Assembly (NCBI RefSeq): GCF_016901815.1
Contig: NZ_JACSNR010000009.1
Span: 1-64,000, forward strand
Direction of reading: 5' to 3'
From: Hydrogenoanaerobacterium saccharovorans
GTDB lineage: Bacteria > Bacillota > Clostridia > Oscillospirales > Ruminococcaceae
Length of the DNA: 64,000 nt
Positions 16,307-24,900 of the stretch are shown in pieces. Positions within the stretch are counted from its first letter, which is position 1, and each line of letters starts with the position of its first letter. Below the pieces are notes generated by a model. That model was not told where the DNA came from. It ran no database searches and saw only the letters and a program-made list of their open reading frames with translations. The position numbers and the translations under genes are program-made.

Positions 16307-18115
16307 TCAGCTGTCCAGCTTGAGTACAGCCATGAATGCCTCCTGCGGCACTTCTACGCTGCCAAACTGACGCATCCGCTTCTTGCCTTCCTTCTGCTTC
16401 TCCAGCAGCTTCTTCTTTCGGGTAATATCGCCGCCGTAACACTTGGCAAGTACGTCCTTACGCAGGGCCTTGACCGTTTCACGGGCAATAACCTTGCCGC
16501 CAATGGCTGCCTGGATCGGCACTTCAAACATCTGCCGCGGAATGTGTTCCTTGAGCTTTTCCACCATGGCTCTGGCACGGGGATAGGCCTTGTCCGCATG
16601 GATAATAAAGGACAGGGCATCCACACTCTCGCCATTGAGAAGAATATCCAGCTTCACCAGCTTGGAAGGCTGATAGCCCGACAGCTCATAGTCAAAGGAC
16701 GCATAACCCCGGGTGCGGGATTTGAGACTGTCGAAGAAATCATAGATGATCTCATTGAGCGGCAGCCGGTAATGCAGTTCCACCCGGTCGGTATCCAGAT
16801 ACTTGGTATCAATATACTCGCCCCGGCGCTCCTGACACAGCTCCATAATATTGCCGATATACTGGGCCGGTGTGAAGATGCTCGCCTTCACCATGGGTTC
16901 CTCCGCCGACGCGATGGTGGACGGGTCGGGATAATTGGTGGGGTTATCGATCTCCAGATCGGTGCCGTCGGTGAGATGGATCTTATAGATTACACTGGGT
17001 GCGGTGGTGATCAGATCGAGATTGTACTCCCGCTCCAGACGCTCCTGGATAATCTCCATGTGCAGCAGTCCCAGGAAGCCGCACCGGAAACCAAAGCCCA
17101 GAGCAATGGATGTCTCCGGCTCAAAGGACAGAGCCGCATCGTTGAGCTGCAGCTTTTCCAGAGCGTCCCGGAGATCGGGATACTTGGCGCCGTCCACCGG
17201 ATAGATGCCCGAAAAGACCATGGGATTGACCTTGCGGTAGCCGGGCAGCGGTTCCGATGCCGGTGTGGCTGCCAGAGTGACGGTATCACCTACCCGGGTA
17301 TCCGCTACGCTCTTGATGCTGGCAGTGAGATAACCGACTTCGCCCGAGGTGAGCTCGCCGCAGGGGATCAGCGAAGTGGCACCCATGTGGCCCACCTCCA
17401 CCACCGAGAACTCTGCCCCGGTAGCCATCATGCGGATGCGGTCGCCGGGCTTTACCTTGCCGTCCACCAGACGGATATAGACGATGACGCCCCGGTAGCT
17501 GTCATAGTAACTGTCGAAGATCAGCGCCCGCAGCGGTTCACTGCTGGTATCCAGCGGGCCGGGAATATCGGTGACGATCCGCTCCAGCACCTCCTCCACA
17601 TTGAGGCCGGTCTTGGCAGAGATCCGGGGAGCATCCAGCGCCGGGATACCGATGACATCTTCGATCTCATGGGCGACCCGCTCCGGATCGGCGGCGGGAA
17701 GGTCGATCTTGTTGATGACCGGCACAATCTCCAGGTCGTGTTCCAGTGCCAGATAGGTATTGGCAAGGGTCTGGGCTTCGATGCCCTGGGAGGCATCCAC
17801 CACCAGCACCGCTCCTTCACAGGCTGCCAGCGACCGGGATACCTCATAGTTGAAGTCCACATGACCGGGAGTATCAATGAGATTGAAGGTGTAATCCTTG
17901 CCGTCCTTGGCATGATAGCGCAGATTTACCGCCCGGGCCTTGATGGTAATGCCCCGCTCCCGCTCAATATCCATATTGTCCAGCAGCTGATCTTCCATAT
18001 CCCGGCGGGCAACCGTTTCGGTGTTCTCCAGAATCCGGTCCGCCAGAGTGGATTTGCCGTGGTCAATGTGTGCGATTATCGAAAAATTGCGAATATCATC
18101 GCGTCGTGTTGCCAT
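16307..18115 (-). CDS. lepA: translation elongation factor 4
   Basis: LepA is a ribosome-bound GTPase that acts in translation and in ribosome biogenesis under stress. The 602-residue length is typical. GTPase motifs are present: G1 AHIDHGKST (residues 15-23), RERGITI in switch I, DTPGHVDF (G3) and NKIDLPAA (G4). Elongation-factor domains II and III and the LepA-specific C-terminal domain ending in [16 protein letters not shown] follow. The ATG is at 18113-18115, preceded by GGAGAGAAG. lepA near hemW is a conserved order in Firmicutes; here two extra genes lie between them. Confidence 0.97.
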   Translation of the reverse strand: MATRRDDIRNFSIIAHIDHGKSTLADRILENTETVARRDMEDQLLDNMDIERERGITIKARAVNLRYHAKDGKDYTFNLIDTPGHVDFNYEVSRSLAACEGAVLVVDASQGIEAQTLANTYLALEHDLEIVPVINKIDLPAADPERVAHEIEDVIGIPALDAPRISAKTGLNVEEVLERIVTDIPGPLDTSSEPLRALIFDSYYDSYRGVIVYIRLVDGKVKPGDRIRMMATGAEFSVVEVGHMGATSLIPCGELTSGEVGYLTASIKSVADTRVGDTVTLAATPASEPLPGYRKVNPMVFSGIYPVDGAKYPDLRDALEKLQLNDAALSFEPETSIALGFGFRCGFLGLLHMEIIQERLEREYNLDLITTAPSVIYKIHLTDGTDLEIDNPTNYPDPSTIASAEEPMVKASIFTPAQYIGNIMELCQERRGEYIDTKYLDTDRVELHYRLPLNEIIYDFFDSLKSRTRGYASFDYELSGYQPSKLVKLDILLNGESVDALSFIIHADKAYPRARAMVEKLKEHIPRQMFEVPIQAAIGGKVIARETVKALRKDVLAKCYGGDITRKKKLLEKQKEGKKRMRQFGSVEVPQEAFMAVLKLDS

Positions 18116-18208
18116 AAGCTCTTCTCTCCTGCATAAAATTCGCCTTCCAAAATGGCTTACATGCTAATAAATCAGTATATCACAGAACTGCGTTCCCGTG
18201 CAAGGGCT

Positions 18209-18721
18209 TCACTCCCTGGGCGGGGTGCGTCCCAGCCGGACTGCCCGCCAGAGATACCAGCCCTGGCTTCCGAACAGGCTGCCCAGGAACACAGGCCACC
18301 ACCACCCGGGCAAGGGCCGGAAGGTGAGAGGCCAGACACTGAGGAAGGCAAAGATCAGGGCAATGACCAGCTGCAGTACCGTGAGCATCTCGCCCATCAG
18401 GCAGTAGAGCATGGGCCGGGTGCGGTCGGTGACCGGCAGACCGCTGAAGCTCCAGCCCCGGGGGAAATACCGGGTGACAGCGAGCAGCAGCCACACGCCC
18501 CAGCCGATGCCAAGGAGCAGTCCCAGGGAGCCGCGCCCCGACCAGCCGTCGATCTCGCCGCTAAAGCCATAATGGGACGGCAGACGCACCGGCAGGCTGC
18601 CCCAGTTTGCCAGGAGCCAGGCGGTTGTGCCCAGCAGCACGATGGCTCCCACCGCCCGGAGAAACTTTTCCCGCCGGGACAGGGGCAGGCGTCTGGGGGC
18701 ATCGGGATTATAGATTGCCAT
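18209..18721 (-). CDS. DUF1648 membrane protein
   Basis: This 170-residue membrane protein carries the DUF1648 signature after its first membrane helix: LPSHYGFSGEIDGWSGRG, residues 52-69. This motif is shared with SdpI-type immunity proteins and other Gram-positive membrane proteins. Four hydrophobic segments are visible (about residues 22-42, 70-90, 105-125, 135-155). Its role is unknown. It has no partner toxin nearby. The ATG at 18721 is preceded by AAAAGGAAGCG. It reads in the same direction as lepA and hemW. Confidence 0.8.
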   Translation of the reverse strand: MAIYNPDAPRRLPLSRREKFLRAVGAIVLLGTTAWLLANWGSLPVRLPSHYGFSGEIDGWSGRGSLGLLLGIGWGVWLLLAVTRYFPRGWSFSGLPVTDRTRPMLYCLMGEMLTVLQLVIALIFAFLSVWPLTFRPLPGWWWPVFLGSLFGSQGWYLWRAVRLGRTPPRE

Positions 18722-18815
18722 GGTAATCGCTTCCTTTTAATAAAAGTACCTCTATTATCATACGGGTTTTGGGGCAGGGGTACAAGCAGGGGATTGTAAA
18801 TTTTTGCGCAGGAGA

Positions 18816-18856
18816 TAAAAAACACCCCGGCAGGGATCTTCCCCGCCGGGGTGTTG
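18816..18856 (-). terminator. terminator of yjdF
   Basis: On the minus strand AACACCCCGGC/GCCGGGGTGTT is followed by TTTTAT, 22 bases after the yjdF stop codon. Confidence 0.9.
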
Positions 18857-18878
18857 TGCACAGCCGGGCAGACGGGGA

Positions 18879-19289
18879 TCAGTGTCCCCGGTGCTTCTGC
18901 TGCCGCTTCTGCCGGTGCAGCCGGTACTGTTCCCGGGCTGCCTCCCGGCGCTCCTCTGCCGTCTGCTGACGGCGTGTCTGCTTTTCGGCTTCCCGTCCCG
19001 CCGCCGCAGCTGCCCAGGCCCTCTTTCCGGCCGGACGCTGCTGCTCCCGGGCAATCTGACGCTGCCGCCGCTTGGGGTTCTGTGCCTCGGGACGGCGGGC
19101 AGGCGCTTCCAGCGCCGGGGTGGTGCGCAGCCGGGTCAGCCGGTGCAGCACCCAGAGAAGTACCTCCGGTTCGGTGGGCTCGGCCCCAAAGACCACTCGC
19201 CCGACCTCATACCGGTCGTCCTCCCAGCGCTCCAGCGTCCCGACCCACCAGGGCGGGGAAAATTCCACAGTCAAACGCGAACAGAGCAT
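18879..19289 (-). CDS. yjdF: YjdF family (DUF2992) protein
   Basis: This 136-residue protein matches the YjdF family of Firmicutes. The N-terminal half is a beta-rich domain with RLTVEFSPPWWVGTLER and YEVGRVVFGAEPTEPEV; the C-terminal 70 residues are an extremely basic Arg/Gln/Ala-rich helix, as is usual for the family. The function is unknown, but yjdF genes are often controlled by a riboswitch answering to azaaromatic compounds, which suggests a role in toxin or drug response. The ATG at 19289 has AAGGAGG seven bases upstream. The long leader (19290 to about 19435) is highly structured. Confidence 0.85.
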   Translation of the reverse strand: MLCSRLTVEFSPPWWVGTLERWEDDRYEVGRVVFGAEPTEPEVLLWVLHRLTRLRTTPALEAPARRPEAQNPKRRQRQIAREQQRPAGKRAWAAAAAGREAEKQTRRQQTAEERREAAREQYRLHRQKRQQKHRGH

Positions 19290-19435
19290 ATCCGCTTCCT
19301 CCTTTTTGTTCCGGCAGTGCCGGTGTGTGAAGCGGGAACGGACAACCAAAGGAGGCAGGTTACTGACTGCCCGGAGAAATCCCCGGCAGCGCCCGGACTA
19401 CCAACCGGGCGGTGTTTTTATCCCGCAGCTATATC
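19290..19435 (-). promoter_or_regulatory. structured yjdF leader, candidate yjdF (azaaromatic) riboswitch
   Basis: Two adjacent strong hairpins lie on the minus-strand RNA: CGCCCGG/CCGGGCG (19405-19411 with 19390-19396) and CTGCCGGGG/TCCGGGCAG (19381-19389 with 19367-19375, one mismatch). The lower part (19320-19365) continues with paired CCGGCAC/TGCCGG elements before the ribosome binding site. Assignment rests on position before a yjdF homologue and on the fold; I did not match the consensus base by base. Confidence 0.5.
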
Positions 19436-19472
19436 GCTCAGCTGTCCGTGGGGACAGCCAAACAACAGATCA

Positions 19473-20585
19473 TTATCCCCAGAGCAGGAAGGGAATGAGC
19501 GATCCCTCCACCAAAAAGCCCTCGGGGGTGAGGGTGATGGTGCGTCCGGTGACGGTGCAGAGCCCTCTCATCTCCGGACGGCTGGCCCGCTGAAGCATCG
19601 CTCCGGCGTCATACCCCGGACAGGCCGCTTCCAGGGCGGTGCAGTCCAGTCCCTCCCGGAGCCGCAGCGCCATGGCGACCCGTTCCTCCGGGGAACCGGC
19701 CTCCCCCTCGTCCTCACAGAGCGACCAGGGATTTTCCGCCCGGAGAAAGGCATCGATGTCCCGGGGAAAGACAAACCGCCGTCCCCCCAGACAGGACGCC
19801 GCCGCCGGGCCGACGCCGAGATACTCCTCACACCGCCAGTATCTGAGATTGTGGCGGCTCTCGAAGCCCGGACGGGCAAAGTTGGAGATCTCATACTGAT
19901 GGAAGCCCAGCCGCTCCAGCTCGGCAATGGCGGCGAGGTAGATCTGCCGCTGGGTCTCCTCATCGAAGTCCGACTCGGTATAGCGGGCGGCATAGGGAGT
20001 GCCCTCCTCCAGCTGGAGCATATAGGCCGAAAGATGCACCGCCCCCAGCTCCGCCGCGAACCGGATGGAGCCGAGCACCTCCTCCACCGTCTGGTGGGGC
20101 AGGCCGAGCATGAGATCCAGCGAGAGATTCCGGAACCCCGCCTCCCGGACGATCTGCACCGCCTCCGCTGCCTTTTCCGCTGTATGGGTGCGCCCGAGAT
20201 CCCGCAGCTGGGCCGGGCTTGCCGACTGCAGCCCCATGGAGATGCGGTTGAAGCCCCCCTGCCGGAGGGTGGCCGCCATCCGGGGGGTGATGGCGATGGG
20301 GTTGGCCTCCAGGGTGATCTCGGCGTCCGGGGTGAGATCGTACCGCTGCCGGATGCCCTCCAGCACGGTACAGAGCCGGTCCGCACCCAGCATGGTGGGG
20401 GTGCCGCCTCCGAAATAGACGGTATCCACCCGGCTGCCCCTGGGAAGCGGAGCCGTATCCAGGGCATGGAGCAGGGCAGCGGTATAGGGGGCAAAGAGAT
20501 CCCCCCGTCCCGCCATGGTATAGAAGTCGCAGTAATCACAGCGCTTCTGGCAGAAGGGAATATGCAGATAGAGTCCGGCGGACAT
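19473..20585 (-). CDS. hemW: radical SAM heme chaperone HemW
   Basis: HemW is a radical-SAM protein related to oxygen-independent coproporphyrinogen oxidase; characterised members bind heme and deliver it to proteins rather than oxidise porphyrin. The iron-sulfur motif is Cys12-x3-Cys16-x2-Cys19 (HIPFCQKRCDYCDFY), without the extra Cys of HemN, which favours HemW. YFGGGTPTML is the SAM-binding glycine motif. The 370 residues include the C-terminal HemN-type domain. The ATG at 20585 is preceded by GGGAGGTAAC. In Bacillus hemW follows lepA and precedes hrcA; here the particle cluster begins on its other side, divergently. Confidence 0.93.
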   Translation of the reverse strand: MSAGLYLHIPFCQKRCDYCDFYTMAGRGDLFAPYTAALLHALDTAPLPRGSRVDTVYFGGGTPTMLGADRLCTVLEGIRQRYDLTPDAEITLEANPIAITPRMAATLRQGGFNRISMGLQSASPAQLRDLGRTHTAEKAAEAVQIVREAGFRNLSLDLMLGLPHQTVEEVLGSIRFAAELGAVHLSAYMLQLEEGTPYAARYTESDFDEETQRQIYLAAIAELERLGFHQYEISNFARPGFESRHNLRYWRCEEYLGVGPAAASCLGGRRFVFPRDIDAFLRAENPWSLCEDEGEAGSPEERVAMALRLREGLDCTALEAACPGYDAGAMLQRASRPEMRGLCTVTGRTITLTPEGFLVEGSLIPFLLWG

Positions 20586-20687
20586 GGCAGTTACCTCCCA
20601 GTGTTTCTCTCCCCAGTATAGCACGGGACCGGGTCAGGCTCAAGGCGGGACGGTTTTTCCACCGGCAGACTGCACAGTTTTTGAGGA

Positions 20688-20701
20688 CGAACAAATGTTC
20701 G
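20688..20701. promoter_or_regulatory. LexA (SOS) box upstream of the phage-like cluster
   Basis: CGAACAAATGTTCG is a perfect palindrome in its half-sites and fits the Firmicutes LexA consensus CGAAC-N4-GTTCG. It lies in the divergent region between hemW and the first particle gene, 160 bases before that gene. A TTGAGG (20681-20686) directly before it could be a -35 box, so LexA would block that promoter. Which side it controls is inferred; a particle cluster is the more usual SOS target. Confidence 0.75.
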
Positions 20702-20860
20702 TTTTCGGCAAAAGGGAGAAAACCCCGGAAAACTTTCCGAAAGGGCTGGTTTCGGGGCATTTTTCTGCGCAGTTTCGGTGTTTTTCCGGGGGTGGGTGAG
20801 AGCGCCTTCTGTTCCTCCTCCGGACAGAGGGGCTCCGGTCATGGGAAAGGAGGTGACGCC

Positions 20861-21157
20861 ATGGATCGGGAAAAACTGCGCCGGGAAGCGGTACGCCAGC
20901 TGCGCCGCATGGCTTCGGGCGCTCCGGTGGAGGAGCTGCGCATCACTCAGCGGGAGGACGGCAGCCCCGAACTGGAACTGGCAGGCATCGACCCCTACCA
21001 GCTCTCGGGGGTGAAGCTGGGAAAGAATGGGGTGGAGCTCTCCTTTTACAGCCGTCTGGAGGCCATCGACCGGCTGCTGGAACTGGCTGGCCCCGGCGGC
21101 GACAACCTGCTGGAAGAACTGGGGCTTTCGGAGTGGAATGGCGGGAAAGATGAGTAG
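20861..21157 (+). CDS. reduced terminase small subunit-like protein
   Basis: This 98-residue protein resembles only the C-terminal part of phage terminase small subunits: the SGVKLGKNGVELSFYSRLEA stretch matches the usual strand-helix that precedes the large-subunit-binding tail, followed by an acidic tail (LLEELGLSEWNG). The N-terminal helix-turn-helix that binds pac or cos DNA in full-size proteins is lacking; residues 1-35 are a single charged helix. Loss of specific recognition would favour packaging of any DNA. GGAAAGGAGGTGACGCC precedes the ATG. It overlaps the large-subunit gene by 20 bases. Confidence 0.7.
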   Translation: MDREKLRREAVRQLRRMASGAPVEELRITQREDGSPELELAGIDPYQLSGVKLGKNGVELSFYSRLEAIDRLLELAGPGGDNLLEELGLSEWNGGKDE

Positions 21158-22433
21158 CCATGCCGCTGCCCCGGTGCGCTGGTCCGAAAAACAGCGGCAG
21201 GTACTGGGCTGGTGGCGTACCCCCGAACTGCGCCGGAGGTATGACGCCATCATCTGCGATGGAGCGGTGCGCTCGGGCAAGACCACCTGCACCGGGCTCT
21301 CCTTCCTGGCCTGGGCGCTCTGCTGTCAGCCGGGACAGGACATCGCCCTCTGCGGCAAGACCATCCGCTCCCTCCGGCGCAACCTGGCAGGCCCCCTCTT
21401 TGAACGCATGCGCCGCATGGGCATCGACTGCCGGGAACGCTTCTCCGAAAACTATGCCGACCTCACCTGGGGAAGCCGGTCGGTACGGGTCTACCTCTTT
21501 GGCGGACGGGACGAATCCTCCGCTTCGCTGATCCAGGGCATGACCCTCGCCGGGGTGCTCTTTGACGAGGTGGCCCTGATGCCCCGCTCCTTTGTGGAAC
21601 AGGCTCTCGCCCGCTGCTCGGTGGAAGGGGCAACCTTCTGGTTCTCCTGCAACCCCGAACACCCGGAACACTGGTTCTACAAGGAATGGATTCAGAAAGC
21701 CGAGGAGCGCCGGGCTCTCTACCTGCACTTCACCATGCAGGATAACCCCGCCCTCTCGCCCCAGGTGATCCGCCGGTATGAGCGGATGTACACCGGGCGC
21801 TTCTATGAACGGTTCGTGCTGGGAGAGTGGACCGCCCCCGAAGGACAGATCTATGATATGTTCTCCGCCGAGCGGCATGTGGCCCCCGCCGGAAACCGGG
21901 ACTGGCAGCGGCTGGTGATCAGCTGCGACTACGGCACCGTCAACCCCATGTCCATGGGACTGTGGGGGCTCTGGGACGGGGTATGGCACCGCCTGCGGGA
22001 GAGCTGGTATGACGCCCGGGCCGAGGGCAGCCGCCGCACCGATGAACAGCACTATGAAGCCCTCTGCCGTCTGGCAGGGGAGTTCCCGCCCGAACGCATT
22101 GAAGCGGTGGTCATCGACCCATCGGCTGCCAGCTTCATCGAATGCGTGGAGAGCCACCGGGTATTCCGGGTGGTGCGGGCGGACAACCGGGTGCGGGAGG
22201 GTATCGCCGCTGTGAGCCGCTGGCTTGCCGAGGGGAAACTCTTCTTTGACCCGGGGTGCGACCAGTGCATCCGGGAGTTCTCCCTCTACCGCTGGGAGGA
22301 CGGCGGCAGCGAACGCCCGGTGAAGGAACAGGACCATGCCATGGACGACCTGCGGTACTTTGTCATGTATTGCGAACAGGAGGAAAAGCCCGGGGGCTTC
22401 TGTGCCGCCCGGGTAGAACGCACAAGGAGGTAA
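21138..22433 (+). CDS. phage terminase large subunit
   Basis: TerL is the ATP-driven motor and nuclease that packs DNA into the prohead. The 431-residue protein has Walker A GAVRSGKTT (residues 42-50), Walker B VLFDE (Asp143-Glu144) and a coupling motif near WFSCNPEH. The RNase H-like nuclease domain shows its acidic residues in SCDYGTVNPMS, VVIDPSAASF and DHAMDDLRYF, so both activities look intact. Two in-frame ATGs (21138 and 21150) are possible; the first has a GGAG-type site. It is followed by the portal gene after seven bases. It is PBSX/SPP1-like in overall type, judged by motif order only. Confidence 0.92.
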   Translation: MAGKMSSHAAAPVRWSEKQRQVLGWWRTPELRRRYDAIICDGAVRSGKTTCTGLSFLAWALCCQPGQDIALCGKTIRSLRRNLAGPLFERMRRMGIDCRERFSENYADLTWGSRSVRVYLFGGRDESSASLIQGMTLAGVLFDEVALMPRSFVEQALARCSVEGATFWFSCNPEHPEHWFYKEWIQKAEERRALYLHFTMQDNPALSPQVIRRYERMYTGRFYERFVLGEWTAPEGQIYDMFSAERHVAPAGNRDWQRLVISCDYGTVNPMSMGLWGLWDGVWHRLRESWYDARAEGSRRTDEQHYEALCRLAGEFPPERIEAVVIDPSAASFIECVESHRVFRVVRADNRVREGIAAVSRWLAEGKLFFDPGCDQCIREFSLYRWEDGGSERPVKEQDHAMDDLRYFVMYCEQEEKPGGFCAARVERTRR

Positions 22434-22440
22434 CTTACGC

Positions 22441-23592
22441 ATGATGGAAACACTCACCCGGCTCTGGCGGAGAGCTCCCCAGCCGGCTGTGCTGCAGCTT
22501 GCCCGGAGCCGGGACAGCGACTGGGCCGCTTCTGCCCTGCCCCAGGCCCGCCGGCGGCTCTGCCGGGAGATCCGCCGGAAGGTGCCGGTAGCCGACGCCG
22601 CCCTGGACAAGATCGTCCGGCTCACCGGGGAATTTATCGTGCAGAGCGATGACGCGCTGGTGGAAGAGGAACTGCGCCGGTTCTGCCGGGAAATTGCCAT
22701 CGGCGCCGGACGGCAGGGACTGCGGGGCTTTCTGGAACAGTACCTGAACAGCCTGCTCACCGACGGCACGGCTGTGGCAGAGATGATCCCCGCCGCCGAT
22801 GGTTCGGGATTGGGGGCAGTGCTGCTCTGTCCCGCCGAATCCCTGGCGGCGCGCCGGGCCGAAAACGGCGTGGGACTGCGGTTCTATGCCGCCCGGGACG
22901 GTCTGCCCGGGGAGGAGGTGCGCTGGCCCGAACTGATCCTCTACACCCCGCTGGACCCCGATGCCGGCGAGGTATGGGGACACTCGGTACTGGAGGGGCT
23001 GGAAGCGGTGAGCCGGGTCTGGGAACAGATCCTGCGCTCCACCGCCCAGAACTTTGAACGGGCCGGAAGCCTGCGCTATGCCGTCACCTACCGTCCCGGC
23101 GAAGGGGAACGCATCAATCCCCGGGAGGTGGCGGAAACCATGGCCCGGGAATGGCGGGCTGCCATGGACGGCAGCAGCGGCAGTGTCAGCGACTTTGTGG
23201 CGGTGGGCAATGTGGAGATCCGGGTCATCGGCGCCGACAGCCCCATCCTCGACACCGAAGTGCCGGTGCGCCAGCTGCTGGAACAGATTATCGCCAAACT
23301 GGGCGTACCGCCCTTCCTGCTGGGACTGCACTGGTCCACCACCGAACGCATGAGCAAACAGCAGGCCGACCTGCTCACCAGCGAGCTGGAACGATACCGC
23401 AGTCTGCTCACCCCGGTGCTGCGGCGTATCCTGGATACCCATCTGCGGCTGTGGGGCCATACGGCTCCCTTTGCCGTGGAGTGGCAGGACATCAGCCTGC
23501 AGGATACAGCGGAACTGGCTCAGGCCCGCTATGACAACGCCCGTGCCGCTGTACTGGAAGAACAGCTGACTGAGAAAGGAGAGATTGTATGA
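22441..23592 (+). CDS. phage portal protein
   Basis: The portal dodecamer sits at one capsid vertex and is the DNA gate and the terminase docking site. The 383-residue protein shows a typical sequence: VPVADAALDKIVRLTGEFIV near residue 48, the core LDTEVPVRQLLEQIIAKLGV near residue 278, then PPFLLGLHWSTTERMSKQQA, the conserved stem-region pattern of HK97/SPP1-type portals. AAGGAGG lies 11 bases before the ATGATG start. Its stop overlaps the protease start by four bases, which fits a head-assembly module. Confidence 0.88.
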   Translation: MMETLTRLWRRAPQPAVLQLARSRDSDWAASALPQARRRLCREIRRKVPVADAALDKIVRLTGEFIVQSDDALVEEELRRFCREIAIGAGRQGLRGFLEQYLNSLLTDGTAVAEMIPAADGSGLGAVLLCPAESLAARRAENGVGLRFYAARDGLPGEEVRWPELILYTPLDPDAGEVWGHSVLEGLEAVSRVWEQILRSTAQNFERAGSLRYAVTYRPGEGERINPREVAETMAREWRAAMDGSSGSVSDFVAVGNVEIRVIGADSPILDTEVPVRQLLEQIIAKLGVPPFLLGLHWSTTERMSKQQADLLTSELERYRSLLTPVLRRILDTHLRLWGHTAPFAVEWQDISLQDTAELAQARYDNARAAVLEEQLTEKGEIV

Positions 23593-24506
23593 GTGAGACC
23601 ACTGCGGCTCTGCCCGGCACCCCCACCCAGGCCGAACTGGAACAGATCCGCCGGTACACCCGCCGGGACTTTGCCCCGGAGGAACTGTATGTATTCCCGG
23701 CGGTGCTGTGCGACAACCAGATCGACCGGGACGGGGAACGCTTTTCCCGGGACTGTCTCCGGGAGCTGGCAGAGCTCTTTGTGGGAGTGACCGGCGTCTT
23801 TGACCACCGGGCTTCGGCAGAGGGACAGCATGCCCGCATCTTTGCCGCCCGGGTGGTGGAGGACCCCAGCCGTCCCACCAACTGCGGCGAGCCCTATACG
23901 GCGCTGCGTGCCGAGATCTACATGCCCCGCAATGAAAAAACTGCCGGGCTCATCGCGGAGATCGACGCCGGCATCAAGAAAGAGGTGAGCGTGAGCTGCG
24001 CAGTTTCCCGGAGTGTCTGTTCGGTGTGCGGCGAACCCGCCGGCACCTGCTCCCACCAGCGGGGCAAACGCTATGGGGAGATCCCCTGCCATGTGATCCA
24101 CTGCGCCGCCACCGACGCCTATGAATGGAGCTTTGTGGCAGTGCCTGCCCAGCCCCTTGCCGGTGTGACCAAGAGTGTCCGCCAGACCCATCGGGAGGCT
24201 GCGGCCCCCGGGGACAGCGATCTGCTGGAACTGGGAAAGGCATACCTCCAGCGGCTGCGGGAGGAATATGTGCGCTGTTCCCTCATCGCCCTGCCCGAAC
24301 TGCCCGAGGAGGCCGCCCGTGCCCAGGCGATGGAACTCTCCGCCCAGGGGCTCATCACCCACACCCGGGCCCTGCGGAAGGCGGCCTCCCGCCGGATGCC
24401 GGTTCTCTCCCAGCTGCTGGGGGATCTGCCGTCCGATCCGGCTCCCGCTTCTGACCCCGACTCTGTAAACCGTCCGTTCCGTCTGGAACGGTCCACCCAG
24501 AATTAA
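23589..24506 (+). CDS. prohead maturation protease
   Basis: Residues 20-200 resemble the prohead serine proteases of head modules: DNQIDRDGERFSRDCL, a GVFDH His and a KKEVSVSCAVS Ser region, ending with EWSFVAVPAQPL. The segment SVCSVCGEPAGTCSHQRGKR inserts a CxxC-x5-C-x-H cluster, also known in some clostridial phage proteases, and may bind zinc. The C-terminal 100 residues are charged helices that could serve as the scaffold. The enzyme would cut scaffold and capsid N-termini during expansion. Start and stop of portal overlap as ATGA. Confidence 0.78.
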   Translation: MSETTAALPGTPTQAELEQIRRYTRRDFAPEELYVFPAVLCDNQIDRDGERFSRDCLRELAELFVGVTGVFDHRASAEGQHARIFAARVVEDPSRPTNCGEPYTALRAEIYMPRNEKTAGLIAEIDAGIKKEVSVSCAVSRSVCSVCGEPAGTCSHQRGKRYGEIPCHVIHCAATDAYEWSFVAVPAQPLAGVTKSVRQTHREAAAPGDSDLLELGKAYLQRLREEYVRCSLIALPELPEEAARAQAMELSAQGLITHTRALRKAASRRMPVLSQLLGDLPSDPAPASDPDSVNRPFRLERSTQN

Positions 24507-24522
24507 AAGGAGGAATTTTTCC

Positions 24523-24867
24523 ATGAACATCAGTCTGAATGGTTATGGCACCGGCTATGTCACCCTCGAGGCCGCCGAAGGCCTCACCGAAGGCGTTCTC
24601 GCCAAGATTTCCGCAAACCATACCGCCGCTGCCGCCGGGGACGGCGAAGCCTTCATCGGCCCGGTGCTGTCGGTCCGGGACGGCCTGGCCCTCTGCCAGC
24701 TCTCGGGCATCTGCACCGTGGCCTACACCGGCGGCGCTCCCACCCTGGGCTATGATATGCTCGCCGCGGACGCTTCCGGCGGCATCAAGACCACCGAAGC
24801 CGGCGGACGCACTGTCCTGGTCACCGCGGTGGATTCCACTGCCATGACCGCTGAGATCCTGCTCTGA
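24523..24867 (+). CDS. capsid decoration-like protein
   Basis: This 114-residue protein is glycine- and alanine-rich and predicted to be all-beta: GYVTLEAAEGLTEGVLAKIS followed by strands with a GPVLSVRDGLALCQLSG core. Its position between protease and major capsid genes is that of head decoration proteins such as lambda gpD, and the fold type agrees; sequence similarity is not strong enough for a family name. It would stabilise the expanded shell. AAAAGGAGG precedes the ATG. Confidence 0.65.
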   Translation: MNISLNGYGTGYVTLEAAEGLTEGVLAKISANHTAAAAGDGEAFIGPVLSVRDGLALCQLSGICTVAYTGGAPTLGYDMLAADASGGIKTTEAGGRTVLVTAVDSTAMTAEILL

Positions 24868-24900
24868 TTGCTGCACCCAAGACGAAAGGAGAACTGATTT

